From IMG/VR virus record IMGVR_UViG_3300008110_000004, positions 124,001 to 188,000 of that record: 64,000 bases of DNA; one strand, given 5' to 3'. A program made the translations under genes and the position numbers. How positions within the stretch are numbered: the stretch's first letter is position 1; each line of letters begins with the position of its first letter. Positions 27,035-35,013 of this stretch are shown in pieces. The DNA comes from a virus. The notes below the pieces were generated by a model that saw only the letters and a program-made list of their open reading frames with translations, was not told where the DNA came from and did not search any database.

Positions 27035-27144
27035 TAGTACTCCTTAGCGGTAGCGATCAGGCGAATAGTAACAGTAGATACTAGCAGAATAATCGCTGAA
27101 ATAAAAGCAAAGGAGTAAAACTTTTGGGCGCTATTTTCAGTCAT
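27034..27144 (-). CDS. Single-helix membrane micropeptide (36 aa)
   Basis: ATG at 27144, stop at 27034-27036. One hydrophobic helix (FYSFAFISAIILLVSTVTI) with short polar ends. It overlaps the upstream gene by 8 bp and the downstream start by 1 bp, and carries the AAGGAG for that gene. Confidence 0.5.
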   Translation of the reverse strand: MTENSAQKFYSFAFISAIILLVSTVTIRLIATAKEY

Positions 27145-27391
27145 CAGGAGTAACCTCCATTAAAAATCTAGTTTTCCAACGTTCTGTAGCCATTTGTGTG
27201 GCCGGATGTTCATATTGAACTATAGGCCACTGGTCTGTATCAATTAAAGCAGTGATAGCTTCCTCTTGGCCACAATCGGAACAAATTTCAGTTTTATTAT
27301 CTATACGAGATATGGCTCCTGGATATTCTCCAGCAAAAGCATTACTTGGAATAAACCCCAAACAACGAGGGCAAACAGGTTTAGTTAACAT
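27137..27391 (-). CDS. Small zinc-ribbon phage protein
   Basis: 84 residues from ATG 27391, which has GGAGG nine bases upstream (ATG 27409 lacks a site). CPRC and CSDCG pairs frame a conserved-looking EYPGAISRIDNKTEIC block. This arrangement is familiar in small actinophage zinc proteins of unknown role. Confidence 0.7.
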   Translation of the reverse strand: MLTKPVCPRCLGFIPSNAFAGEYPGAISRIDNKTEICSDCGQEEAITALIDTDQWPIVQYEHPATQMATERWKTRFLMEVTPDD

Positions 27392-27879
27392 ATTTGAAAA
27401 CCTCCACAATCAAATAAAAATTGTGAAAAATTAGATATATTATCTAAAGTAAGAAAGTAAGAAGATTCGAAATTAGGAGCTTGACCGGTACCTTTGCACT
27501 GATGACATTCGGGTTTCGGTGCTTTAGTTTCAGACTTGGGAAATGGTATTTCTCCCGCAAAATCATAAGATTCAAAAAGAGAAACGCCAGTACAAAAACA
27601 TGTTTGAGTAGGAAGATTATCTATATACTCTTGACGTTCATCTATATATTTTTGAGCAGCGCCTGAATCTATTGATTTACGTAAAGCAAAAGCAAGTTTG
27701 CGAGAATCAACAAAACCAAGACCATCACCATCATTACTATGAGCATTTTCGACTTTTCCGGCTACATCGGGAAGAACGTGAACACAGTACTCCCATAAAG
27801 GATGCCAATACCAAACGTTATTACGAAAATAAGCTCCGACTTCTGTTTTTGGCTTTTTGCCATAAACATCCATTCCCAT
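27385..27879 (-). CDS. MGMDVYG-type phage protein with zinc motif
   Basis: 164 residues from ATG 27879 (GGAGG five bases upstream). The start MGMDVYGKKP and YFRNNVWYWHPLWEY are hallmarks of an uncharacterised phage family. A CHQCKGTG motif (DnaJ-like CxxCxGxG half-site) lies near residue 128. Function unknown. Confidence 0.7.
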   Translation of the reverse strand: MGMDVYGKKPKTEVGAYFRNNVWYWHPLWEYCVHVLPDVAGKVENAHSNDGDGLGFVDSRKLAFALRKSIDSGAAQKYIDERQEYIDNLPTQTCFCTGVSLFESYDFAGEIPFPKSETKAPKPECHQCKGTGQAPNFESSYFLTLDNISNFSQFLFDCGGFQIC

Positions 27880-27898
27880 AATTACCTCCAATGTTGTG

Positions 27899-27971
27899 CT
27901 CCGAGAGCAGGGCTCGAACCTGCGACCCGCTGATTAACAGTCAGCTGCTCTGCCAACTGAGCTATCTCGGA
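27899..27971 (-). tRNA. tRNA-Asn (anticodon GTT)
   Basis: Read on the - strand: acceptor TCCGAGA pairs with TCTCGGA, discriminator G, anticodon loop CTGTTAA, T arm GCAGG-TTCGAGC-CCTGC. No CCA encoded. 73 nt. Confidence 0.95.
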
Positions 27972-27977
27972 AAGATT

Positions 27978-28268
27978 TCACAATGCTTGATCGTATGCTT
28001 CAGCTAAACTATTGTATGGATTAACACAGTCATGAGCTACGATAAGTACGTCATGATTGTTTTGCTTAGGAGAGCATTCCATGCATTCGATACGAGATAT
28101 GTTTTGCTGCGGCACGGGGAGCATAAGGTATAGTGAGCATTCGTAGACTGGATAATCATCTGGCAAGTTAAACTTGTCAACCATATTAATCCAGGCGCGA
28201 ATATCGCCTAGTCTTATGTCTTTGCCGTTAGAGGGACTAACGGCAATGTCGATATTAATTTCTGTCAT
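27978..28268 (-). CDS. Small unknown protein
   Basis: 96 residues, six bases from the tRNA-Asn 5' end. Mixed alpha/beta with GDIRAWINMVDKFNLPDDYPVYE and a CMEC pair. The strand-helix spacing (LYLML..., VLIVAHDCV) is typical of small phage alpha/beta proteins. No family recognised. Confidence 0.6.
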   Translation of the reverse strand: MTEINIDIAVSPSNGKDIRLGDIRAWINMVDKFNLPDDYPVYECSLYLMLPVPQQNISRIECMECSPKQNNHDVLIVAHDCVNPYNSLAEAYDQAL

Positions 28269-28294
28269 TAGTCCTCAATAATATTAGAATAAGT

Positions 28295-28444
28295 TTATGA
28301 AAAAGAAATTTTTTTACGAGTAAGATAAATCATAATTATGGAAGCAAGAGTTTCCATAAGCTTAAGTAGAGATTGAAACTCTTTAATACTTTTCATCAAT
28401 CTGGTTAAAAATAATTTAAATTTTGACGAAAAGTTTTTAAACAT
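28295..28444 (-). CDS. Small basic amphipathic protein (49 aa)
   Basis: ATG at 28444 after AAAGGATAAA, stop at 28295-28297. Lys/Ser/Leu-rich with a hydrophobic C-terminal third (LMETLASIIMIYLTRKK); probably membrane-associated. Confidence 0.5.
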   Translation of the reverse strand: MFKNFSSKFKLFLTRLMKSIKEFQSLLKLMETLASIIMIYLTRKKISFS

Positions 28445-28458
28445 TTTATCCTTTGTGA

Positions 28459-28839
28459 CTATTCAATTCTCTGCATGGTTTTAACACTAACAGTATTAGG
28501 TGTGCAACGATGAGTAGGGACAGCATTTAAAGGTAAATACATTACAAGAGTAGCATTGCATCCTGGACATTGCCATTTAGAACCCTTCTTAGTGGATTCG
28601 CGGAGATCCAAATAATCAGAAGATCTAGGATGAAGCTGACGATGAACTTTAGAAACAGATAAATCGGAAATTTCCGAATTAAGTACCTTGGGTTCAGATT
28701 GTTGAACTTGAGGTTCAGATATTTTTATAGATGTACTCTCTAAAGAAGAGCATTTAGGGCATAGCAGTGGTTTTCTTCCACGGAGTTTTGTTCTTTTCCA
28801 AGTGGAAGAGCAAGAAGTGCAAGTAAGTTCTTCCTCCAT
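28459..28839 (-). CDS. Double zinc-ribbon protein
   Basis: 126 residues. Two metal sites: CTSC/CPKC (about 7-30) and CPGC with HRC (about 95-115), joined by a polar linker. The layout suggests a nucleic-acid-binding or scaffold protein; unknown role. Confidence 0.65.
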   Translation of the reverse strand: MEEELTCTSCSSTWKRTKLRGRKPLLCPKCSSLESTSIKISEPQVQQSEPKVLNSEISDLSVSKVHRQLHPRSSDYLDLRESTKKGSKWQCPGCNATLVMYLPLNAVPTHRCTPNTVSVKTMQRIE

Positions 28840-28852
28840 AAGAATCCTTTAA

Positions 28853-29236
28853 CTAACGAGAAAACGATATCTTTTCCTTTGATATTACCATGGCCTTGGG
28901 TATGTTTATGACCATGCAAAAATAATCATCTTCAGTAATAGTAGAAGCTATTGTGTAATAATTAGATTTTCCATTATCAGAAATAAGGTATCCAATCGTA
29001 TGGCAGAGATAATCTTCTCTTTCTATGGAGGAACTATCGTGCCACTCATCAGTTTCAGAAAAAGCGTCTCTCCAAATAATATAATATACAGGAGCATTTT
29101 TTACTAGTGGTTTTGTATTGTCTTTTTTAGTAAAAGATTTTATCTTTTTTTCTTTTACCTGTTCAATTTCTTTTACCTGTTCAAGAGGAATGGCTTCATT
29201 CGCAGGAGACTGCGATATTTCAACTCTCTTTGACAT
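28853..29236 (-). CDS. Unknown protein with charged N-terminal tail
   Basis: 127 residues after TAGGAGATTAAT. The first 45 residues are Lys/Glu-rich (repeat EQVKEIEQVKE), followed by a beta-rich domain (YYIIWRDAFSETDEW, GYLISDNGKSNYYTIAST) resembling a small regulatory or anti-restriction-type fold. First gene after the promoter at 29272. Confidence 0.6.
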   Translation of the reverse strand: MSKRVEISQSPANEAIPLEQVKEIEQVKEKKIKSFTKKDNTKPLVKNAPVYYIIWRDAFSETDEWHDSSSIEREDYLCHTIGYLISDNGKSNYYTIASTITEDDYFCMVINIPKAMVISKEKISFSR

Positions 29237-29271
29237 ATTAATCTCCTAGGCTAATATAGCTACAGGAATAC

Positions 29272-29303
29272 ATTATAGCATCAAGTTAGTAGGTTTTTGT
29301 CAA
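29272..29303 (-). promoter_or_regulatory. Promoter: TTGACA ... TGCTATAAT
   Basis: On the - strand TTGACA (29298-29303) and TATAAT (29272-29277) are both consensus, and the -10 carries an upstream TG (extended -10). Spacing is 20 bp, longer than ideal, so the extended -10 may do most of the work. It lies 36 bp upstream of the 28853-29236 start. Confidence 0.5.
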
Positions 29304-29444
29304 AGATTCATAATTTATATAATGAGTTGTGCCAAAAACAGACACTGCTATATCGTGAATTTGATCAGAATCACTAAAGTTTAAAGAGGGAAGATGAGGG
29401 TGATGATATTTAGATTTGTTCTTGTTTTTTCGCTTCTTGCTCAA
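29286..29444 (-). CDS. Small unknown protein with TTG start (52 aa)
   Basis: Read from TTG 29444 (GGTGA five bases upstream) to TAA 29286. It overlaps the end of the KTSC gene by 35 bp. A Lys/Asn-rich head is followed by a protein-like DSDQIHDIAVSVFGTTHYI stretch. The frame fills what would otherwise be a 170-bp gap. Confidence 0.5.
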   Translation of the reverse strand: MSKKRKNKNKSKYHHPHLPSLNFSDSDQIHDIAVSVFGTTHYINYESLTKTY

Positions 29445-29694
29445 TGTTCACCGGCCCATGATTCTCAGATGCAAAAGATAGTCTTTCGCAAGAATAAATA
29501 TCTCTTATAGATATATTGAAATAATTACCCATGGACTGAGAAGTAATAAGAGAGTTATAAACGTTTTGAGGAACTCTGTGATAAGCCCAAACAGAACCGC
29601 TCTTGAACTCTATGACTAATGTCATAGCAACAGAGCTCCAGCCAACTGATTTTATAAAAGAACTATCTTTAGTTTGATGAGTATAAATAGTCAC
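29410..29694 (-). CDS. KTSC-domain protein
   Basis: 94 residues. The segment S-x-IKSVGWSS...LVIEFKSGSVWAYHRVPQNVY...SMGNYFNISIRDIY follows the KTSC domain, a small beta-rich domain found in phages and fused to tRNA synthetases and RNA-handling proteins. Role unknown. C-terminal Gln/Glu/Lys tail. Confidence 0.8.
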   Translation of the reverse strand: MTIYTHQTKDSSFIKSVGWSSVAMTLVIEFKSGSVWAYHRVPQNVYNSLITSQSMGNYFNISIRDIYSCERLSFASENHGPVNIEQEAKKQEQI

Positions 29695-29702
29695 TTAAAA
29701 TC

Positions 29703-30170
29703 CTATGGGTAATTGTGCAAAGTTTTAGTTGTGTGATCAACATATAAAACTCTTTGATATATTTCAAACGGAGAAACGTATTCGCCATTAATTACTTTGA
29801 CATCCTGACGAACTTGATAAGCTAAACCATTAGACCAAGAAAAACCTTCAACAACATAACCTTCCTTTTTTCTAACAGCGTAGTAGGGAGAAGGTGAACC
29901 ATCTTCCAACATTATATAACGAAAAGTAAAAAGGGGTATTGGTGAAAGTAAATATTGACCAGATTTGTCTTGAACTTTGCCAAAAAATAAACAAAATTCA
30001 GAAGACATTTTATCAAGTTCATCAAAAGTATATATATCTGGAGCACTATATCTGTAGTACAAATAATTGTTTAGATAATTGTGCTGAAGATAAACGTACG
30101 AATCCTCTTCATCTATATCAGATTCAACAAGATGCACGGTATGCAATGTTCTAATGAGAGGATCTGTCAT
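29703..30170 (-). CDS. Unknown protein
   Basis: 155 residues. Beta-rich with many Tyr (YLQHNYLNNYLYYRYSAPDIY). No Cys cluster, no catalytic motif seen. Packed 8 bp from the KTSC gene and 4 bp from its upstream neighbour, so same transcript. Confidence 0.6.
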   Translation of the reverse strand: MTDPLIRTLHTVHLVESDIDEEDSYVYLQHNYLNNYLYYRYSAPDIYTFDELDKMSSEFCLFFGKVQDKSGQYLLSPIPLFTFRYIMLEDGSPSPYYAVRKKEGYVVEGFSWSNGLAYQVRQDVKVINGEYVSPFEIYQRVLYVDHTTKTLHNYP

Positions 30171-30174
30171 AGTT

Positions 30175-30546
30175 TTACTCTGATGAAATAATAAGTTTTA
30201 CATATAAAGTTTTACGTTCGATGGCTGTAAGAAATTTTATAGCGTTATTTCGCCACTGATTCTCTTCAATGATATACTCTTCAATTTGATCTTGGGAAGC
30301 ATAGTTGTCACGCATATTTTTAACTTCAGCTTTAGTATTTGCTTTGAACTGAGTAAGCTGAAGTTCTAGTTCTCTACGAAGGTTACGGAGACAAAAAAGC
30401 CAAAGATCAAGATTATTAAGAAGTATAGTTTTTTCTTCAGAGGTACAAGGTTTATTTTTTACGTCACGCAAAACTATTTCTTGAAAAGATTTAAGTTCAG
30501 TATCTGTTAGATCAGATACTTGAGATGTACTCCATATGTCGGTCAT
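30175..30546 (-). CDS. Helical unknown protein
   Basis: 123 residues. Long amphipathic helices (LDLWLFCLRNLRRELELQLTQF; VKNMRDNYASQDQIEEYI) suggest a coiled coil. No family recognised. Upstream of it is the uracil-DNA glycosylase-like gene. Confidence 0.6.
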   Translation of the reverse strand: MTDIWSTSQVSDLTDTELKSFQEIVLRDVKNKPCTSEEKTILLNNLDLWLFCLRNLRRELELQLTQFKANTKAEVKNMRDNYASQDQIEEYIIEENQWRNNAIKFLTAIERKTLYVKLIISSE

Positions 30547-30554
30547 AGCTTACC

Positions 30555-31289
30555 TTACCGCTTATGTATAAAATCATAAGCTTGTTTTATGTCAATAGAA
30601 AAGTGTTCCGGTGTATTTCCACCAGACTTTAGTATATACATTGGAGAATATGTAACAAGTATTGGCCAGTATCCTAGCCACATAATATTTCCTCTTGACT
30701 CTTTAATTTTTATTTGAGAGCCAAAAAGAACAGAAGCTGGCGTAGAGCCGAGACATAAGATCAACTTAGGATTTAACAATTGAAGCTCTAAATGAAGATA
30801 TGGAGAACAGTTAATTATTTCTTGTTCTTCATACTTTCTTCTTACTGGGCATCTATTTACGTAAGTTAAGCAAAGTTGATCTGAAGAAAATCCAGACTCT
30901 TTAAAAGCGTTAACCATTAACGTTATCGCCTCAGGAGATATAGAAGGTGAGTCAACAACTATAGCAACATCTGGATTTTCAACATTCCATTTTGGCAGCT
31001 CAGGGACAGTATCAATCTTGCATTTTCTACAATTTTTAGTGACAGTATGTAAGTCTTTAATATTTGTAGAAATTTTTCTAGACAAAATATCTACACGAAT
31101 ATCATGAAATAATTGAGTTATTTCAGATATACTCATTCTATTCTCTAAACGAGAATATATTGTAGATAATATGTCTGTTTCGGCAAGTCCTAGATATGCC
31201 TCTGAGCTACCAAATGGATGCTGATTCGGCTTTTGGGCTAACGCACTTTCGATAAGCTTTTGAAGATCTAGCTCATCGAAATCTTCCAT
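30555..31289 (-). CDS. Uracil-DNA glycosylase superfamily protein (family 4-like)
   Basis: 244 residues. Four Cys at C87, C90, C147 and C161 fit the 4Fe-4S site of family 4 enzymes. PKLILCLGSTPASVLFG (about 170-186), ESRG and a late LVTYSPMYIL follow the order of the UDG fold (GxxA helix; HPS-type motif, here YSP). The usual active-site block GEAPG is replaced by VVDSPS, so catalysis on uracil is uncertain. The 1-bp overlap with the ssb gene supports a DNA replication/repair role. Confidence 0.7.
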   Translation of the reverse strand: MEDFDELDLQKLIESALAQKPNQHPFGSSEAYLGLAETDILSTIYSRLENRMSISEITQLFHDIRVDILSRKISTNIKDLHTVTKNCRKCKIDTVPELPKWNVENPDVAIVVDSPSISPEAITLMVNAFKESGFSSDQLCLTYVNRCPVRRKYEEQEIINCSPYLHLELQLLNPKLILCLGSTPASVLFGSQIKIKESRGNIMWLGYWPILVTYSPMYILKSGGNTPEHFSIDIKQAYDFIHKR

Positions 31290-31714
31290 CAGAAGCTCGA
31301 AGGAATAGAAGCGCTAGACTGAGGAGCGGAAGCCTTCGGTGTAGAATCGGAAGAAGTCTTAGCAGATCTACCAGAGTAGGTGAGATGCTCAGCAACTATC
31401 ACGATTCTGGAACGAGCTTGATCGTCCTGCTTCCAACGCTCTTGAACAAGTCTGCCTACAATAGAAATTGTAGAACCCTTCTTGAGCTTGGACTGATCAA
31501 GCTGAGTGCCAACAAAAGAGGCATTCTTGCTAACAAATCCAGAATTATCCTTCAAGTAGTAAACTACATCAAAGTAACCGGAATTGTTATCGGTATCTTT
31601 ATCTGAACCGGAGTAATCGACGCCTATTCTGATCTTGAGTATTTTTCCGTTAACGAGTTCTGGATCTGCGACCAGACCTCCTGTAATATTAATTAAGTTG
31701 TTGGGGTCTATCAT
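31289..31714 (-). CDS. ssb: Single-stranded DNA-binding protein (OB fold)
   Basis: 141 residues. Starts NLINITGGLVADPEL, then IGVDYSG, FDVVYYLKD and GSTISIVGRLVQERW, the strand order of a bacterial-type SSB (ITGRLVxDPEL; GxxVxVxGRL). The tail is Ser/Pro/Ala-rich and ends PSSF, so the terminal Phe is kept but the acidic DDDIPF-type tip is not. It would coat ssDNA in replication. Directly coupled to the UDG-like gene. Confidence 0.8.
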   Translation of the reverse strand: MIDPNNLINITGGLVADPELVNGKILKIRIGVDYSGSDKDTDNNSGYFDVVYYLKDNSGFVSKNASFVGTQLDQSKLKKGSTISIVGRLVQERWKQDDQARSRIVIVAEHLTYSGRSAKTSSDSTPKASAPQSSASIPSSF

Positions 31715-31947
31715 GGTTTCTCCTGTTCATTGGTTTGTATTGCTTTCTCAAAGTGATCGACAATCTGTTTGAGATAATTAACTGATATTGCTACAGCTTT
31801 TTCTGGACCATGTTCCATTATATTATGATTGATCATGGAAACAAATAAATTGTAAATACCAGATTTAAGATCCATAATTATATCAGTAGGAACATAGTCA
31901 GACTGTTCGTCTATCAGAGAATATTTTTGATCTTCGTTTTGCTCCAT
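31711..31947 (-). CDS. Small acidic unknown protein
   Basis: 78 residues; overlaps the ssb start by 4 bp and the upstream stop by 1 bp. Acidic N-terminus, then a helical part (DLKSGIYNLFVSMINHNIM). It could be an SSB partner, given the coupling. Confidence 0.6.
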   Translation of the reverse strand: MEQNEDQKYSLIDEQSDYVPTDIIMDLKSGIYNLFVSMINHNIMEHGPEKAVAISVNYLKQIVDHFEKAIQTNEQEKP

Positions 31948-32243
31948 TATTTAACTCTTTTCGAAAGGGCATTGTCAATCATTTGGCCTAAAGCTTTTAT
32001 ATCATTATAGCCTTTATCATAAAGTATGGATATGATAGGCTTAGGATCAACATGATTATAGGTTATTAGCTGAAGATTGAATATATCGTTAAGAGTATAA
32101 ATTCTATAATTGTTTAAATCTCTACGAGGAGGAGGATACTTTTTATTTTTCTCTCTGTTAGAAACGGTAAGAGTTGTAACATTGAGAATTTGAGCAACCT
32201 CAGATCTTGTAAAGATTGGTTCTGAAGTGTTTATTTTAGTCAA
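31947..32243 (-). CDS. MerR-like helix-turn-helix DNA-binding protein
   Basis: 98 residues from TTG 32243, 10 bases after AAAGG; the longer frame to 32288 has no site. The N-terminal IFTRSEVAQILNVTTLTVSNR is a winged HTH of the MerR/excisionase type, with KKYPPPRRDLNNYRIYTLNDI as the wing. C-terminal helices may dimerise. Lies immediately downstream of the E2-like block and upstream of ssb, so it may regulate this region. Confidence 0.65.
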   Translation of the reverse strand: MTKINTSEPIFTRSEVAQILNVTTLTVSNREKNKKYPPPRRDLNNYRIYTLNDIFNLQLITYNHVDPKPIISILYDKGYNDIKALGQMIDNALSKRVK

Positions 32244-32308
32244 GTTTTTTCTACCTTTATTTATGTTTATATAAATATATAGTAGCAAAAAATAGGAAAT
32301 AATTCAAG

Positions 32309-33442
32309 TCAAATGAGAGAAGAAAGATTCAGAAAAACATCAGACACAGCTTTATCAAAAGATATAGAAACGTCAAAATTTGTATGAGAATTATCTATAA
32401 ATCTTTGGACAGCCTCACTAAAAGTCAAGGGAGGAGACTGAAGTTTTCGAAGATATTTATAGTATTTTGTTTCACTATAATTGTATAAATTGCCAGTTTC
32501 TTCTTGTTCCTGGGAAGAAACACGAACGTCATCTGGATCAATACCATAATAATCAAAATAATCCAAAAGCTTTTCTGTGCCTATGAGCTGTATTTCGGAA
32601 TGAACTCTTTCAGAAATACAAGGATTAGGCCAAGGAATAGAAGAGATATCATTTATAGATATCTTCTCCCAGTTTGAGAAAGCATTCTGTATATAAGAAA
32701 AGTCAATGTAAAAAGTTAGAGGATTTATAGGACCAGGAAGATCATAAAAAGGATTAGTGGAAAAATTAGGATTTTTATGGATCTGGAACAAACATTCAGG
32801 AATATTCATTGTTAAATCAAGATTGGAACCAGAATTCCAAATCCAATTATACGCAGCGTTGATTATTCCCGAAACATTGTTCTCATATCGTGTAATCTCA
32901 TCCATGCTGTCAAACATGGGATTACACAGAGTAGCATTATTATAGAAGTTAAGAAGTGGTGGCAAATACACTTGAGCGGAAGAAAAATCTACACCTTGAA
33001 GTGAATGCGACATAAAATACATGGTTATCTGATTAGGATAATGAACATCATTATATACAGAATAAGAAACTAGATAAACAGTCCAAGGCATTGGAAGTCT
33101 GTATATGTAGTTTTTAGAATTATCATAATCTATATTGTCAACCACAGCTGGTATTACTTGAATATTATGATAAGTAGGAGGACGTTCAAAAATTACAAGT
33201 TTATTATCAACATGAATTAGTCCGGGAGGAACAATTCCAGTATCAGAGTGAATAGTGCCTTTGGTAAAAGCAGTTTGAAGATGTTTAATAATAGGATTAA
33301 TTAAATCTTTTGAAATTGTCGTTTCAGAACCATTAACGTTTAAGCCATTTCTAGAATCTAAAATAGATATTACATCTTCGTAATGAGGATGTTTTATGTT
33401 TGAATAGTTATGAGATGATGAAATATAATTAAAGTTTGACAT
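32309..33442 (-). CDS. Prokaryotic E2 family D-like (PRTRC B-like) protein 1
   Basis: 377 residues from ATG 33442 (AGGA five bases upstream). The core reads LVIFERPPTY...LPMPWTVYL...MYFMSHSL...LPPLLNFYNNATLCNP (about 75-185). This RPP, PWTxY, then P-L-N...(D/N)G...C order is what I know from prokaryotic E2 family D proteins of PRTRC and related ubiquitin-like systems, where the Cys after the loop is the putative thioester site. The downstream half is unique. Family call is from motif order only. Confidence 0.5.
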   Translation of the reverse strand: MSNFNYISSSHNYSNIKHPHYEDVISILDSRNGLNVNGSETTISKDLINPIIKHLQTAFTKGTIHSDTGIVPPGLIHVDNKLVIFERPPTYHNIQVIPAVVDNIDYDNSKNYIYRLPMPWTVYLVSYSVYNDVHYPNQITMYFMSHSLQGVDFSSAQVYLPPLLNFYNNATLCNPMFDSMDEITRYENNVSGIINAAYNWIWNSGSNLDLTMNIPECLFQIHKNPNFSTNPFYDLPGPINPLTFYIDFSYIQNAFSNWEKISINDISSIPWPNPCISERVHSEIQLIGTEKLLDYFDYYGIDPDDVRVSSQEQEETGNLYNYSETKYYKYLRKLQSPPLTFSEAVQRFIDNSHTNFDVSISFDKAVSDVFLNLSSLI

Positions 33443-35012
33443 ATTCATCCTGAGAAATTATTTGATAAGAGGAAGTGGATGAAAGTGGGAGAAAATAATT
33501 ATTATCTGTATAAGCTTTCAACATTTCCAAATACATTTGATGAGGGGTCATTTCAGAGGTAGCAAAATATATAGCGCTATCGGGGTAGTTATAAATGATA
33601 GTGGGATAATTTTGAGAATTTAAAACAGCTTCGTTTATGTCTAAGCCTTTAGAGTATCTTAAAAGATTTCTAAAGTGAGTCATAGGATTGCTATGAGCAG
33701 GAGAATTAGCAAAAATAATATTTTTACTAAAAGAAGTATATTCGGAGAAAATCATATTATCAGCACAAGATTTGTTAATAATTCCACGAATATAATTAGA
33801 GTTTAAAGTGTAAGAAGAAGAGAGTTGTTTGGTAGAAATTTGCTTAAATGTATAAGTATAAGCGGAGAGATGATTGAAATCATTAATAAAGTATATTGAA
33901 TTTTTAGCTTTGGCGGATAAATCTTTAGCAATGATATCATATTCCTCTTGACAAGCTAGAACTTCAGTAAGAGAAAATGTAGAAATGATAGATAAGAAAG
34001 CGTAATGAAAATATTCGTGACCAAGATAACTAAAGAATTTTTTAGCACCGTAGTTTTTGTATACATTATAGATTTTAGTAATTTTATTTAATCCGGACTT
34101 TTCAATTGTTTCAGAGTCAGGAAAAAACAACTTATGCAAATGAGGAATAGTTGAAAATATTTCTGAAGATTTTTCTTTATTTAGCAAAGAACAAAGAATT
34201 GAACTATAGAGATGTGACCAAGGATTCATAAGATCTGAATTCCAAGATCCAGCAAAGAACTCGTTGATCATATAAGAATACATAGAAGCAGGAGTTAGAT
34301 TGCTTTGATCTAAGGGGAGATCATTTAAGCTATTTGAATAACATATTCTTCCATCTTGATAGGTATTGGGAAGAAAAGTCGGATAATAGTTATCTGACAT
34401 TGAAGTCAAAGACTTGTGAGAAAAATACATGTAAGAACTTGAACCAGGATAAAGTGGATTAAAAGAGTAAATAGTCCAAGGTATCCATATTGTTATAGGT
34501 GGAAGCTTTTTCCTGTAGCTACTTGCACCAGATGGTTTATAGTCTACAGTGGCTTGAAAAGGTGGACGCTCAACAAAAATAGTTCCATCAGAAGAAACAT
34601 ATCTAGTAGCAATAGGATAAGAAGAAGTAGGACAAACAGACTGTAAAGATTTAGAATAGTTTTCAGAAAATTTTTCCATAGATATTGAAGCAGAAAGAAC
34701 AGCTTTTGCCTCAATAAAATGAGGAGTGGAATAACAGTAGCCTGAAACAGAATCTATATTTAGTTGTTCAGGAACACTAGAAAAGATTTTGTCTACGGCA
34801 TCGAAGTCATAAGGACCGGAATTGTATGAAAAAAAATCTTTTGGAGTGTAACGATTATCCCATTTGGCAACAGAAGATGCGGAAGAAAAAGCGTAACGAG
34901 AAAGTATAGAACTTTCTCCAAATCCATCGGAGTACTCTATCTGATAAGATGAAAGAGAGTCTGAATTAATAATGCTGTGATCGACATGGGAGTATTGAGA
35001 ATCTAAATACAT
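33429..35012 (-). CDS. Prokaryotic E2 family D-like protein 2
   Basis: 527 residues; its end overlaps the next gene by 14 bp. Same core as protein 1: DGTIFVERPPFQ...ITIWIPWTIYSF...YMYFSHKSL...FLPNTYQDGRICYS (about 152-232). The C-terminal 250 residues are Ser/Tyr-rich and helical with no recognised domain. Clear paralog of protein 1 despite low overall identity, suggesting old duplication and fast divergence. Confidence 0.5.
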   Translation of the reverse strand: MYLDSQYSHVDHSIINSDSLSSYQIEYSDGFGESSILSRYAFSSASSVAKWDNRYTPKDFFSYNSGPYDFDAVDKIFSSVPEQLNIDSVSGYCYSTPHFIEAKAVLSASISMEKFSENYSKSLQSVCPTSSYPIATRYVSSDGTIFVERPPFQATVDYKPSGASSYRKKLPPITIWIPWTIYSFNPLYPGSSSYMYFSHKSLTSMSDNYYPTFLPNTYQDGRICYSNSLNDLPLDQSNLTPASMYSYMINEFFAGSWNSDLMNPWSHLYSSILCSLLNKEKSSEIFSTIPHLHKLFFPDSETIEKSGLNKITKIYNVYKNYGAKKFFSYLGHEYFHYAFLSIISTFSLTEVLACQEEYDIIAKDLSAKAKNSIYFINDFNHLSAYTYTFKQISTKQLSSSYTLNSNYIRGIINKSCADNMIFSEYTSFSKNIIFANSPAHSNPMTHFRNLLRYSKGLDINEAVLNSQNYPTIIYNYPDSAIYFATSEMTPHQMYLEMLKAYTDNNYFLPLSSTSSYQIISQDEYVKL

Positions 35013-35013
35013 T

